A DNA stretch of 64,000 nucleotides from assembly GCA_049303315.1 (NCBI GenBank), contig JBAQMZ010000053.1:146901-210900 (forward strand), given 5' to 3'. Both the position numbers and the translations under genes were made by a program. The notes beneath the pieces were generated by a model, which did no database searches, had not been told where the DNA came from, and was given only the letters and a program-made list of their open reading frames with translations. How positions within the stretch are numbered: the stretch's first letter is position 1; every line of letters begins with the position of its first letter. The DNA comes from Methanoperedens sp049303315. GTDB lineage: Archaea; Halobacteriota; Methanosarcinia; Methanosarcinales; Methanoperedenaceae. Of this stretch, positions 7,946-15,955 are shown piece after piece.

Positions 7946-8220
7946 AAGAGATAAGAGCGAAAATAGAGAAGCTTGATACGCATATACTTAACCTAATCGA
8001 GCAGAGGACGGCGCTTGCCAGGGATGTGCTTGAGGCGAAGAAAGCAGCAGGAATGCCGATCAATGATGTGGAGCAGAATAAGGTGGTGCTGGACAGGGTG
8101 GCGAATGCGGCGACTGAGAGGGGGCTGGATGGGGAAGAGGTAAAGAGGATTTTTGAGATATTGATAAAGATGAATATCGAACGGCAGCATGAGTTGAGCG
8201 GGGAAGGGAATCTGCCGTGA
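7936..8220 (+). CDS. aroQ: chorismate mutase, AroQ class
   Basis: 94 residues, all-helical, matching the minimal AroQ fold. The N-terminal IRAKIEKLDTHILNLIEQRTALA and the later VLEAKKAAGMPINDVEQNK contain the usual catalytic arginine and lysine positions. It rearranges chorismate to prephenate, committing it to tyrosine and phenylalanine. It overlaps shikimate kinase by ten bases and is the last gene of the aroC-sepS-aroK operon. It is a stand-alone domain, not fused to prephenate dehydratase or dehydrogenase. Confidence 0.9.
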   Translation: MPLKEIRAKIEKLDTHILNLIEQRTALARDVLEAKKAAGMPINDVEQNKVVLDRVANAATERGLDGEEVKRIFEILIKMNIERQHELSGEGNLP

Positions 8221-8264
8221 GCCAGCAGAAAAGATATTAATTAGCAACTCAAATAGAATCCAAT

Positions 8265-8702
8265 ATGGAAAACTTAATGCTTCGTAAACAAGAGATTTTT
8301 CAAAAACATGAAGATAAATTAAAAGAAGTTAATGCCGAGATACTCAAACTCATGACAGATAGCATTAAAGATAAAAATGCTAAGGCAGGAGTAAATGTTG
8401 ATCTCGGGCTTTTGAATTCTCTTAAGGCAATGGTAGAGGGAAGCAGTGAAACATCGTTAGGCATGGACAGTCATGACCGCCTTGAATATTCAAAATTGTG
8501 GTTTGAGCAAGCGAGATTCATGGTGGATACCATGAAAAATGATCCCGGTTACCAATCAGTAATGAAGGATATTGATGGACAACTGGAGCTTTATCAAAAG
8601 GAAATCAGCCAGATAGATGAAGAGTTGAAGAACGTTGAAAATGATGAAAAGCGCAAAAAGCTGTTGGAAGAAAGGAAAGAAGGCTGGACTAAGGGGGCAT
8701 AG
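8265..8702 (+). CDS. hypothetical coiled-coil protein
   Basis: 145 residues, highly charged, with heptad-like helices at both ends (residues ~5-40 and ~100-140, for example QKEISQIDEELKNVENDEKRKKLLEER). A glycine/serine-containing middle (VEGSSETSLGMDSHDRLEYSKLWFEQARFM) separates them. No transmembrane segment or catalytic motif. It starts 44 bases after chorismate mutase and looks independently transcribed. I recognise no family. Base composition is more AT-rich than the preceding operon. It ends in TAG. Confidence 0.5.
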   Translation: MENLMLRKQEIFQKHEDKLKEVNAEILKLMTDSIKDKNAKAGVNVDLGLLNSLKAMVEGSSETSLGMDSHDRLEYSKLWFEQARFMVDTMKNDPGYQSVMKDIDGQLELYQKEISQIDEELKNVENDEKRKKLLEERKEGWTKGA

Positions 8703-8826
8703 CTAAAGTTATTATTAGCAAAATGAGTTGAGCGGGTGGCTTTGTAATAAAATTCAGCGAATTAACACTAAGGATATAACGTAATAAGCACATCTTAAAT
8801 AGAAAGAGGATAAATTTAAACTTACA

Positions 8827-8988
8827 ATGGAATCATATTCAAAAAAACAAATTGAAGTTCTCTCCGCATCACCCCATCCCTCATTAGTCGCAGAAGGGGA
8901 AAGGGGATTGACACCACGAAGAAAGAAGCTCTTGGAAGAAACGATGCGCCGACACGATGCAGCCTTCAAAATGTTAGCCGATATGTGA
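8827..8988 (+). CDS. small basic protein, 53 aa, convergent with doc
   Basis: ATG 8827 to TGA 8986-8988. The product starts MESYSKKQIEVLS, carries a basic stretch (GLTPRRKKLLEETMRRHD) and ends AAFKMLADM. A TTTAAA lies about 15 bases before the ATG. The last 15 bases overlap the 3' end of the Doc-like toxin gene on the other strand. It could be an unrecognised protein or a Doc-linked partner in a non-standard position; no family recognised. Confidence 0.4.
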   Translation: MESYSKKQIEVLSASPHPSLVAEGERGLTPRRKKLLEETMRRHDAAFKMLADM

Positions 8989-9342
8989 TTTGACTAATTC
9001 TTTAATTCTTTTTTCAACAGCTTTCAGGGTGCATTTATACTCGGCGATATTCCGCATAAGGTCTATAACTTCTTCAGCGTCTGCGTTTAAATAATAACCA
9101 GCATCGCCAAGCTCGTTCTCTGCCGTGGCAAAAGCCGTTCTCTTGTTCCCATCGAAGAAAGGGTGATCAACAGCTATCATATGCAATGCCAATGCAGCCC
9201 GCCTGAAGAAATCTCTCTCACGGCTCAATTTGTAAACTAATAATTGCAGTGTTCCTTCGTCCCTTACTCCGCCAGTACCACCATACTTTTTAATAATCTC
9301 ATCATGAATTTCGATTATTTCTGTTACTGTGATATATTCCAT
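8974..9342 (-). CDS. doc: Doc/Fic-fold toxin, apparently without antitoxin
   Basis: 122 residues of the Doc subfamily of Fic proteins, which modify translation factors (EF-Tu for the P1 Doc toxin). The core motif is complete: HPFFDGNKRTA, with the catalytic histidine and the phosphate-binding G-N-K-R, preceded by MIAVDHP and the GGTGGVRDEGTLQ loop. Doc toxins are normally preceded by a Phd-type antitoxin gene on the same strand. The 157 bases upstream, to the tRNA at 9500, hold no such gene on this strand. The only neighbour is the convergent 53-residue ORF. It may be an orphan, or may act as a non-toxin Fic enzyme. Confidence 0.85.
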   Translation of the reverse strand: MEYITVTEIIEIHDEIIKKYGGTGGVRDEGTLQLLVYKLSRERDFFRRAALALHMIAVDHPFFDGNKRTAFATAENELGDAGYYLNADAEEVIDLMRNIAEYKCTLKAVEKRIKELVKSHIG

Positions 9343-9455
9343 CTAGACCCTTTTCCAATTCCCCCTGATGAGCTCTCACTCCATGAACTTTCCTGAAACC
9401 AATTTAAAGAACGCTGCTTCCTATGACTCGCTGGCTCCGGCAAATAACACCGAAG

Positions 9456-9465
9456 CTTTTAAATG
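9456..9465 (+). promoter_or_regulatory. TATA box of the tRNA-Thr gene
   Basis: GCTTTTAAATG lies about 35-40 bases before the first base of the tRNA, the spacing expected for an archaeal box A given a few leader bases. Assigned by position. Confidence 0.45.
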
Positions 9466-9499
9466 TAATTCCATCCTTAAAAGCGAAAGCCTTCCCCAT

Positions 9500-9573
9500 G
9501 CCTCGGTGGCTCAGCCTGGCAGAGCGAGAGATTTGTAATCTCTAGGTCGAGGGTTCAAATCCCTCCCGGGGCT
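9500..9573 (+). tRNA. tRNA-Thr (anticodon UGU)
   Basis: A complete cloverleaf. The acceptor GCCTCGG pairs with CCGGGGC (one G-U). The D arm is GGCTCAGCCTGGCAGAGC. The anticodon stem AGAGA/TCTCT closes the loop TTTGTAA, with TGT as anticodon. The T arm is GAGGG-TTCAAAT-CCCTC. The discriminator is T. CCA is not encoded in register (TCCA follows). There is no intron. The variable loop is short, so this is a class I tRNA. Confidence 0.95.
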
Positions 9574-9663
9574 TCCAGATACATTTTCTCCAACTTTTTA
9601 CAATTTTTATCCATCCGCATCATACAAATAACTTATAAACTATTCATGCTAAATGTGGCATCG

Positions 9664-10803
9664 ATGCTTACCAGAATAATCACCGAAGGCGCAACAAGAG
9701 TCGAGGTGCCAGTCCCGGATGAAGACTCGAATTTCCCCCCCTCTTCGGTCGCAGTATTCTATAACCCCGCGATGCGAATGAACCGTGATGTTGCAGTGGC
9801 GGCAATAGCATGTTTCTCAAAAAATAATCCCGAATACACATACCTTGACGCCCTCTCAGCCTCAGGAATCCGGGGACTCCGCATCGCAAAAGAGGTCGGG
9901 CTCAATACCACGATGAGCGATTGGGAAGATACATCCTTTGAACTGATAAACAAAAATATCGAACTCAACAACCTCACAAACTGCACGGCAATTAAAAGAA
10001 ACGCCAACGTGGTGATGCTGGATGACAGCTTCGACATCATCGACCTTGACCCTTTCGGAAGCCCGGCGCCCTTCCTTGACGCGGCATGCCGCTCGACAAA
10101 GTGTCTCCTGTGCATTACAGCCACGGACACAGCCCCCCTTTGCGGCGCGCACAAGAAAGCGGGCATCAGGAACTATGCCGCTGTGCCACTTAAGACCGAG
10201 TATTATCCTGAAATGGGAGTTCGCATCCTCATGGGCGCTGTGGCGAGGACGCTTGCAAAGCATGATAAAGCCATGACGCCTCTTTTATCCTACGCCTCGG
10301 CGCATTATGTCAGGCTTTTTGCAGCGGTCAAAAAAAGAATCAACGAGGCGGATGAATGTTTGAAGAATATGGGATTCATTTCCCACTGCTTTGGCTGCGG
10401 CGCAAGGGAATGGAAGCACGGGCTTGCGGTACACATGGAAGAGAAATGCCGTGTGTGCGGGCATACCACATCGCTTGCAGGACCCCTGTGGCTTGGCAGG
10501 CTGCATGATAGTGATTTTTGCGGGGAGTTGCTCGGTGAGCTTGAAAAGCGCGGGTTCAAGGAGGCTCTGAAACTCATAGCCACATGCAGGGATGAGCTTG
10601 ATATTCCGATGCATTACGATTATCACAGGCTCTGCAAGTCGCTCGGGATTACGGCGATGCCTACGGATGAGCTTATCCTGGCTTTAAAAGAGAGGGGTTT
10701 TAAGGCTTCACGCACGCATTTTTCCGGGATTTCGTTCAAGACGGATGCGGGGATGGAGGAGATAAAGGGGATTGTGAGGGAACTGGCGCACCATTCCATA
10801 TAA
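9664..10803 (+). CDS. trm1: tRNA (guanine26-N2)-dimethyltransferase Trm1
   Basis: About 379 residues. It dimethylates G26 of many tRNAs using SAM. Visible features: the N-terminal MLTRIITEGATRVEVP typical of the family, motif I DALSASGIRGLRIAKE, the catalytic DLDPFGSPAPFLDAA (DPFG motif) and a C-terminal zinc-type set (CFGCG, then CRVCGH). An ATG at 9646 is in frame, but the family begins at IITEG and a TATA-like ACTTATAAAC lies about 25-30 bases before 9664, so I choose 9664 as a near-leaderless start. It follows the tRNA-Thr gene on the same strand. The opposing STAND gene ends 87 bases beyond. Confidence 0.95.
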   Translation: MLTRIITEGATRVEVPVPDEDSNFPPSSVAVFYNPAMRMNRDVAVAAIACFSKNNPEYTYLDALSASGIRGLRIAKEVGLNTTMSDWEDTSFELINKNIELNNLTNCTAIKRNANVVMLDDSFDIIDLDPFGSPAPFLDAACRSTKCLLCITATDTAPLCGAHKKAGIRNYAAVPLKTEYYPEMGVRILMGAVARTLAKHDKAMTPLLSYASAHYVRLFAAVKKRINEADECLKNMGFISHCFGCGAREWKHGLAVHMEEKCRVCGHTTSLAGPLWLGRLHDSDFCGELLGELEKRGFKEALKLIATCRDELDIPMHYDYHRLCKSLGITAMPTDELILALKERGFKASRTHFSGISFKTDAGMEEIKGIVRELAHHSI

Positions 10804-10834
10804 TATCAATCAGTTTTTTGTCATCATCATTATT

Positions 10835-10889
10835 TCACTCTTTTTTATTCCAATTTGACATCATATTAACCTCATTTTTCTCTGAAAGG
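10835..10889 (-). pseudogene. out-of-frame remnant of the STAND protein repeat array
   Basis: Directly after the TAA of the STAND gene, the next frame reads NLSEKNE and continues to a TGA at 10835. That is what the repeat consensus (KLLLxLSEKxE) predicts after the final KLLL. One extra T in CTTTAACC would explain the early stop, so the true end of the array appears to have been cut by a single-base frameshift. This is seen directly in the sequence; sequencing error is the main alternative. Confidence 0.6.
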
Positions 10890-13322
10890 TTAAAGCAATA
10901 ATTTCTCTCTTATATCTTTTGGAAGTTTATCAAAATTATTTATTACTGCTCTCGTAATATCTATTGTAGCCTCTTTCTTTTCAGAAAGCTTGAGCAATAG
11001 TTTATTTCTAATATCCTCTGGGAACTTCTCAAAATTATCAGCTAAAGCACAAGCCATATTCCTTGCTATCCCATCCTTTTCTGAGAGCATGAGCAAAATT
11101 TTATTCCCGATATCCTTTGGTATTTTGTCGAAATTAGTCACTATTGCCCATACTACCCTTCCAGCCGCCTCATAATTCTCGGAGAATTTCATCAATAAGT
11201 CCTTTCCACCTTCCTCAGGAAGTTTATCAAAATTATCTGTTACTGGCCATACCATCATAGTAGCAGCGTTATCCTTCTTAGAGAGTTCGAAAAGCAAATT
11301 CCTTAAATCTTCTGGAAGTTTATCGAAATTATCTGCTATAATTCTTGCTGCAATCCATACAGTTTCACTATTCTCAGTAAGATTTTGCAATAATTTATAT
11401 CGTATTCTTTCCGGGAACTTATCGAAATTATCTGTTATACCCTTAGCAATACCCCATGCAGCTTTATCTTTCGAAGAAATCTTCAATAATAAATCTTCCG
11501 GGAGCTTGTCAAAATTATCCATTATAAATCTTGCTGCAATCCATGCAGTTTCACTATTCTCAGAAATATTTAGCAATAATTTATTCCTGATATCTTCAAC
11601 AATCTGATCAAAATTAGATGTTAAGGTTATAGCAAAACTCTTCGCAGCGATCTTATTTTCTGAGAGTTTGAGCAATAGTTTATTCCTTACATCATATGGG
11701 AGTTTATCGAAATTATCAGCAATAGATATAGCAATTCTCTCTGTAGCTGCACCTTTTTCTGAGAGTTTTAGCAAGACCTTAGAGAATATGTTTTTGCAGA
11801 TGTTATTGGGCTTATCAGCATCAGTCAATGCAAGTCCAAAAGCATCCTCATATGACGGATGAATATATCTTAATATATAAAGAATTTCGACCTCTTTAGA
11901 TTCCTCCATAATTTCATCAAAATCTTTAGCTTTTATTAAATCATATCCCAAATCTTTTAAAATCTCTTTATAATATAATTTAGCAATATTAGTTTCGACC
12001 CCTATGTAAGCAAAGCTAAGAAAGACTAGTTTATCGTATTCTCCTTTTTTATATATTTCTTTTATCTCTCTAGCAAATACTATTTTTGTTTCTTCAGCAG
12101 CTTTCTCAATTACAGCATGTAAACTATCGAAATCTCTCACATCTTTTGAAGATTCTATTAATTTCCTGATACTCATTGGAGTTCTCAGCTTCGCTTCGGC
12201 TGCTTTAAATGCAATTAGTCTTAGTCCTAAATTGTGAGCCCATATCGGCTCAAAAACATCGATATATTTTTCTAGTATATTCTTCAAGTTTTCTTTGCTA
12301 TATGACAAATTCACTTTAAGCGGAATAACATATTTCCGCAAATCTTCTGCAAATTCTTTTCGTTCTTTAAACTCATTGAATACTTTCTCTCTCGAAGTGA
12401 TAATTATCTTGCATCGTGTTCTTTTTATCATTTCAAAGAGATGTCCTATTTCAGTAAAAAGACTCTCTGCGGTTTCAAATTCTACTTTCCCCCAAGGGTC
12501 TTCAAGATAAATTGCTTTTCCTTCAAAATCGGTTTTATGTCTGATAAACTCCCACTGTTCTCTTTTTCTTTCTTCAGGAATATATATGGGTTCATAATCT
12601 TTAGAATATTCGAATAGTAGCTTGATCGCAGTATAGGTTTTACCCATCTCTGCATCACCGATTATGAAAACTATATTGTTTTCCTCTAAAATGCGTTTAA
12701 TTTTATCATAATTTTGTGGCTCTACATACAGTTCTTCTATTTCCCTATATTCTGCCCTCTGCGAACCTATTTTCTCAAGAAACTCAAGAACTTTTAACTC
12801 CCGTTCAAATTCTTTTTGTTCGATAAAATAAAAGTCTGCGGAAGGATAAGGTTTAGAGCATTTTCTTTTTGAATCGAGTTGCTGGTATGCTTCTGGCGTA
12901 AAAAGGATGAAAGTTTGCGTTAAAGAGTGTTCACCATGCTCATCTTCGTAGAACTTCTTATATTTGGGAATTATATAGGTTTTAAGGTTTGATATTGTCT
13001 CATCACTTCGTTCAATCAAATACAAATCATCAACTTTTAAAAAACCAATACCAATAGCAAGAGTCAATTTAGCTTTTAAAACTTCACCGATGGTTTTAAA
13101 AGCGTTCCAGATGCTATCTGTGAACACAACAAAATCATCGCCATACTCTGATTTTTTATAACTTTTTATAAATTCTCTTTTCTTTAGTTCCTTTAATCTC
13201 CCTTCAATGCTTCCTATGTACGACTCTCGAATATCCTCTACAGGACGACCTGTATTTTTTGCCTCCTCCTTTGCTTTTTTCTCATATCCTAAAGAGTCGA
13301 TGTAAATTAGGAAGTGTTTCAC
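10890..13322 (-). CDS. STAND-type ATPase with C-terminal NFDKLP repeat array
   Basis: 810 residues in three parts. Residues 1-~190 contain YGDDFVVFTDS followed by KLTLAIGIGFL, faintly like a degenerate nucleotide-cyclase domain (speculative). Residues ~195-420 are a P-loop NTPase: Walker A GDAEMGKT at 222-229, acidic IYLEDPWGK at ~271-279 and sensor KIIITSRE near 305, resembling novel STAND NTPases (nSTAND3-like). From ~545 to the end are nine copies of a ~33-residue helical unit with consensus DNFDKLPEDIRNKLLLKLSE. STAND proteins with such sensors are typical of conflict or defence systems; no antiphage effector is recognisable. The gene is visibly AT-rich beside trm1 and pycB, suggesting transfer. 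The array ends at what looks like a one-base frameshift. Confidence 0.7.
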   Translation of the reverse strand: MKHFLIYIDSLGYEKKAKEEAKNTGRPVEDIRESYIGSIEGRLKELKKREFIKSYKKSEYGDDFVVFTDSIWNAFKTIGEVLKAKLTLAIGIGFLKVDDLYLIERSDETISNLKTYIIPKYKKFYEDEHGEHSLTQTFILFTPEAYQQLDSKRKCSKPYPSADFYFIEQKEFERELKVLEFLEKIGSQRAEYREIEELYVEPQNYDKIKRILEENNIVFIIGDAEMGKTYTAIKLLFEYSKDYEPIYIPEERKREQWEFIRHKTDFEGKAIYLEDPWGKVEFETAESLFTEIGHLFEMIKRTRCKIIITSREKVFNEFKERKEFAEDLRKYVIPLKVNLSYSKENLKNILEKYIDVFEPIWAHNLGLRLIAFKAAEAKLRTPMSIRKLIESSKDVRDFDSLHAVIEKAAEETKIVFAREIKEIYKKGEYDKLVFLSFAYIGVETNIAKLYYKEILKDLGYDLIKAKDFDEIMEESKEVEILYILRYIHPSYEDAFGLALTDADKPNNICKNIFSKVLLKLSEKGAATERIAISIADNFDKLPYDVRNKLLLKLSENKIAAKSFAITLTSNFDQIVEDIRNKLLLNISENSETAWIAARFIMDNFDKLPEDLLLKISSKDKAAWGIAKGITDNFDKFPERIRYKLLQNLTENSETVWIAARIIADNFDKLPEDLRNLLFELSKKDNAATMMVWPVTDNFDKLPEEGGKDLLMKFSENYEAAGRVVWAIVTNFDKIPKDIGNKILLMLSEKDGIARNMACALADNFEKFPEDIRNKLLLKLSEKKEATIDITRAVINNFDKLPKDIREKLLL

Positions 13323-13511
13323 GTTATCACCTATTTCTTTTCATATATTTGTGCTCTGTCATTGAAGAGTTATTTTTATTCCCTGTAAGGTGACATAGAA
13401 CCCTCAACCGCAGAGGGCGCAAAGTACGCAAAGGATTTGCTCAACACCAAACTTTTTTACAGTTCCAGGATTTGGTAAAGTATAAATACACGGATGAATA
13501 CACTTAAGATT

Positions 13512-13745
13512 ATGGCACACAAGACTCTAACAATTTCAGAAGAGGCATATGAAGCGCTGGCTGGGCTTAAAAAAGAGGGAGAGAGCTTTACTGAGCTTGT
13601 AAAACGTATCACTGCACCTCTGCGCAAGAAACGTCTGAGTGATTTTGCGGGCATAATGGCTGGTAAAGAATTCGATGATTTCGAAAAAGCAGCGCTTGAA
13701 GTAAGACATTTTAAAAGCACCAGATTACAAAAAGTGAAGCTATGA
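13512..13745 (+). CDS. vapB: VapB-type antitoxin
   Basis: 77 residues from the ATG at 13512 (MAHKTLTISEEAYEAL); an in-frame ATG at 13494 is also possible but the family starts at this strand. The N-terminal ribbon-helix-helix (TLTISEEAYEALAGLKKEGESFTELVKRI) binds DNA and the charged C-terminus would occupy the VapC groove. It overlaps the vapC start by four bases (ATGA), the classic coupled pair. It follows the AT-rich STAND gene, with ~190 bases of AT-rich spacer. Confidence 0.85.
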   Translation: MAHKTLTISEEAYEALAGLKKEGESFTELVKRITAPLRKKRLSDFAGIMAGKEFDDFEKAALEVRHFKSTRLQKVKL

Positions 13746-14122
13746 CTGTACTCGATACTAATTTCCTGATATATCTCCTCAGAAATAAGGATGCAGCGGT
13801 TGTAGCGGACTTTTATGATAACCCGAAGATAACTACCATAACTCTCTTTGAACTCTACTATGGAGCCTGGCGGTCTTCAAAACCACAAGAGAATATTTTA
13901 AAGATAAGCTCTTTAGTAAAATCTGTGGACATACTTGAGTTTGATAAATCTGCTGCTGAAAAGGCGGGGGAGATTCAAGCAGGGCTGATGAATTCAGGAA
14001 TACCTGTAGATATACAAGATGTTCTCATAGCAGGGATTTGTATAGCAAATAAAGAAGAACTTGTGACCAGTGACATTGATCATTTCAGCCGCATAGAGGG
14101 TCTGCGATGCAGGTCATGGTAA
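13742..14122 (+). CDS. vapC: VapC toxin, PIN-domain ribonuclease
   Basis: 126 residues. PIN-domain acidic residues are in place: LDTNFLIYLL (D5), ELYYGAW with its glutamate, and the late DVLIAGICIANKEELVTSDIDHFSRI with the last two aspartates. It cleaves RNA (tRNA or rRNA in studied cases) when released from VapB. The frame is intact, unlike the two other vapC-like genes in this window. It is coupled to vapB and followed by about 110 bases of AT-rich spacer before pycB. Confidence 0.9.
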   Translation: MTVLDTNFLIYLLRNKDAAVVADFYDNPKITTITLFELYYGAWRSSKPQENILKISSLVKSVDILEFDKSAAEKAGEIQAGLMNSGIPVDIQDVLIAGICIANKEELVTSDIDHFSRIEGLRCRSW

Positions 14123-14236
14123 ACTTAATTTTTATAAATCAGGACAGTACTAGCCGTGCCCTAGCCTAATTCTGTCCCACAGCCAAAAAATACCATAAAT
14201 TAAAATAACAATCCAGCCAATTAAGCCACAGAAACC

Positions 14237-15952
14237 ATGGCTCAAGTAAAACTCACAGACACAACCCTCAGGGACGCCCACCAATCCCTCATCGCCACAC
14301 GGATGCGAACAAGGGACATGCTTCCCATAGCAGAAAAAATGGACGAGGCAGGCTTTTTCTCGCTTGAGGTATGGGGCGGCGCGACCTTCGACTCCTCAAT
14401 ACGCTATTTAAACGAAGACCCGTGGGACAGGCTCCGGGCGCTTAAAAAGGTCATCAGGAAAACCCCGCTCCAGATGCTGCTTCGCGGCCAGAACCTCGTG
14501 GGTTACAGGCATTATTCTGATGACATTGTTGTCAAATTCGTGGAACATGCCGCCGAATCAGGCATTGATATTTTCAGGATTTTCGATGCCGTGAACGACA
14601 TCAGGAATATGGAAGTATCCATCAAGACCGCAAAGCGCGTCGGGGCGCATGTTCAGGGCACGGTGTGTTATACCATCAGCCCAGTGCATCCAATTCCCCT
14701 GTACGTCAAGATGGCAAAGGAACTTGAGGAAATGGGCTGCGATTCACTATGTATCAAGGACATGGCGGGTCTCATCTCCCCGCAGAACGCCTTTGACCTT
14801 GTGAGCGCCCTGAAAGAAGAAATCAGCATTCCTGTTGACCTGCACAGCCACTGCACAAGTGGGATGGCCCCCATGAGCTACATGTTTGCATGTGAGGCAG
14901 GGGTTGATATTCTTGATACGGCTTTCTCGCCTTTTGCCTGGGGCACATCGCAGCCGCCCACAGAAACGACGGTTGCAGCGCTTCGCGGGACAAAATATGA
15001 TACAGGTCTTGACCTGGTTTTACTCACGGAGATCAAGAAATACTTTGAGGAAATCAAAGAAAAATATCGCGGTATTCTTGACCCTATCTCAGAGAGGATA
15101 GACACGAATGTGTTGAAGTACCAGATCCCTGGAGGGATGCTCTCAAATCTCGTTTCGCAGTTAAAAGAGCAGAATGCGCTTGACAAATATGAGGCTGTCC
15201 TTGCTGAGATGCCGCGGGTGCGTGAAGAGCTGGGTTATCCCCCGCTTGTTACGCCCACGAGCCAGATTGTAGGCACGCAGGCTGTTCTGAACGTGCTGAT
15301 GGGTGAGCGCTACAAGGTGGTACCGAAAGAAGTGAAGGATTATGTCAAGGGTTTGTACGGGCGCACTCCAGCCCCGATAAGCAGGGAGATAATCACTAAA
15401 ATACTCGGGGATGAAAAACCCATTACATGCCGGCCCGCCGACCTTTTGCCTCCCGAGCTTGACAGGATAACAAAAGAGGCGGAAGCTCTCGGAATTGTCA
15501 AAAAACCCGAAGATATCCTGACGTATGCGCTGTATCCGGCGATAGCTCCAAAATTCCTGCGCGGGGAAGCTAAGGAAGAGGCGCTTGAGGCGCCAAAGCC
15601 CAATAATGGGAAGGTTGCGCCCCTGCCAACCGAGTTCAAGGTGGAGGTTGACGGCGATTTATTCGATGTTAAAATAGTATCCGCAGGCGGCGGCATGTCA
15701 GTTCGCCCCGCAGAAGCAGCGGAAAAGCCAAAAACCGTGGACGGCGCCGTTACGGCGAGCATGCAGGGTATGGTGCTGAAGATAAAAGTGAAAAAAGGCG
15801 ATTCCGTGGCCAAGGGCGATATCGTGATGGTTCTTGAAGCCATGAAGATGGAAAATAACATCCATGCGCCTCATGCGGGCGCAGTGAAGGAAATATTCGT
15901 TAAAGAAGGCAGCACGGTGAGCGCAGGGGATGTATTGCTCGTAATCGGGTGA
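14237..15952 (+). CDS. pycB: pyruvate carboxylase subunit B (carboxyltransferase plus biotin carrier)
   Basis: 571 residues. The N-terminal carboxyltransferase barrel (TDTTLRDAHQSLIATRM at the start, CIKDMAGLISPQ, DLHSHCTSGMA) transfers CO2 from biotin to pyruvate. The C-terminal carrier domain has VLEAMKMENN with the biotinylated lysine at K537. A linker of ~60 residues rich in P, A and E joins them. In archaeal two-subunit enzymes this B subunit works with the biotin carboxylase PycA, three bases downstream, to make oxaloacetate for biosynthesis. The same architecture occurs in oxaloacetate decarboxylase alpha, but no decarboxylase beta or gamma gene is near. birA follows in the same run, fitting a biotin enzyme. 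Confidence 0.93.
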   Translation: MAQVKLTDTTLRDAHQSLIATRMRTRDMLPIAEKMDEAGFFSLEVWGGATFDSSIRYLNEDPWDRLRALKKVIRKTPLQMLLRGQNLVGYRHYSDDIVVKFVEHAAESGIDIFRIFDAVNDIRNMEVSIKTAKRVGAHVQGTVCYTISPVHPIPLYVKMAKELEEMGCDSLCIKDMAGLISPQNAFDLVSALKEEISIPVDLHSHCTSGMAPMSYMFACEAGVDILDTAFSPFAWGTSQPPTETTVAALRGTKYDTGLDLVLLTEIKKYFEEIKEKYRGILDPISERIDTNVLKYQIPGGMLSNLVSQLKEQNALDKYEAVLAEMPRVREELGYPPLVTPTSQIVGTQAVLNVLMGERYKVVPKEVKDYVKGLYGRTPAPISREIITKILGDEKPITCRPADLLPPELDRITKEAEALGIVKKPEDILTYALYPAIAPKFLRGEAKEEALEAPKPNNGKVAPLPTEFKVEVDGDLFDVKIVSAGGGMSVRPAEAAEKPKTVDGAVTASMQGMVLKIKVKKGDSVAKGDIVMVLEAMKMENNIHAPHAGAVKEIFVKEGSTVSAGDVLLVIG

Positions 15953-15955
15953 GAC

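Noticed and set aside
9343..9499. Search for a Phd-type antitoxin upstream of doc
   Set aside because: The longest frame on that strand is about 16 codons and has no antitoxin features.
13405..13437. ACCGCAGAGGGCGCAAAGTA-type stretch before vapB
   Set aside because: Resembles a common dispersed sequence, but there is only one copy in the window, so I cannot support a repeat call.
14145..14180. GGACAG...CTGTCC inverted pair before pycB
   Set aside because: Six-base arms with a ~27-base spacer are too weak to call an operator or terminator.
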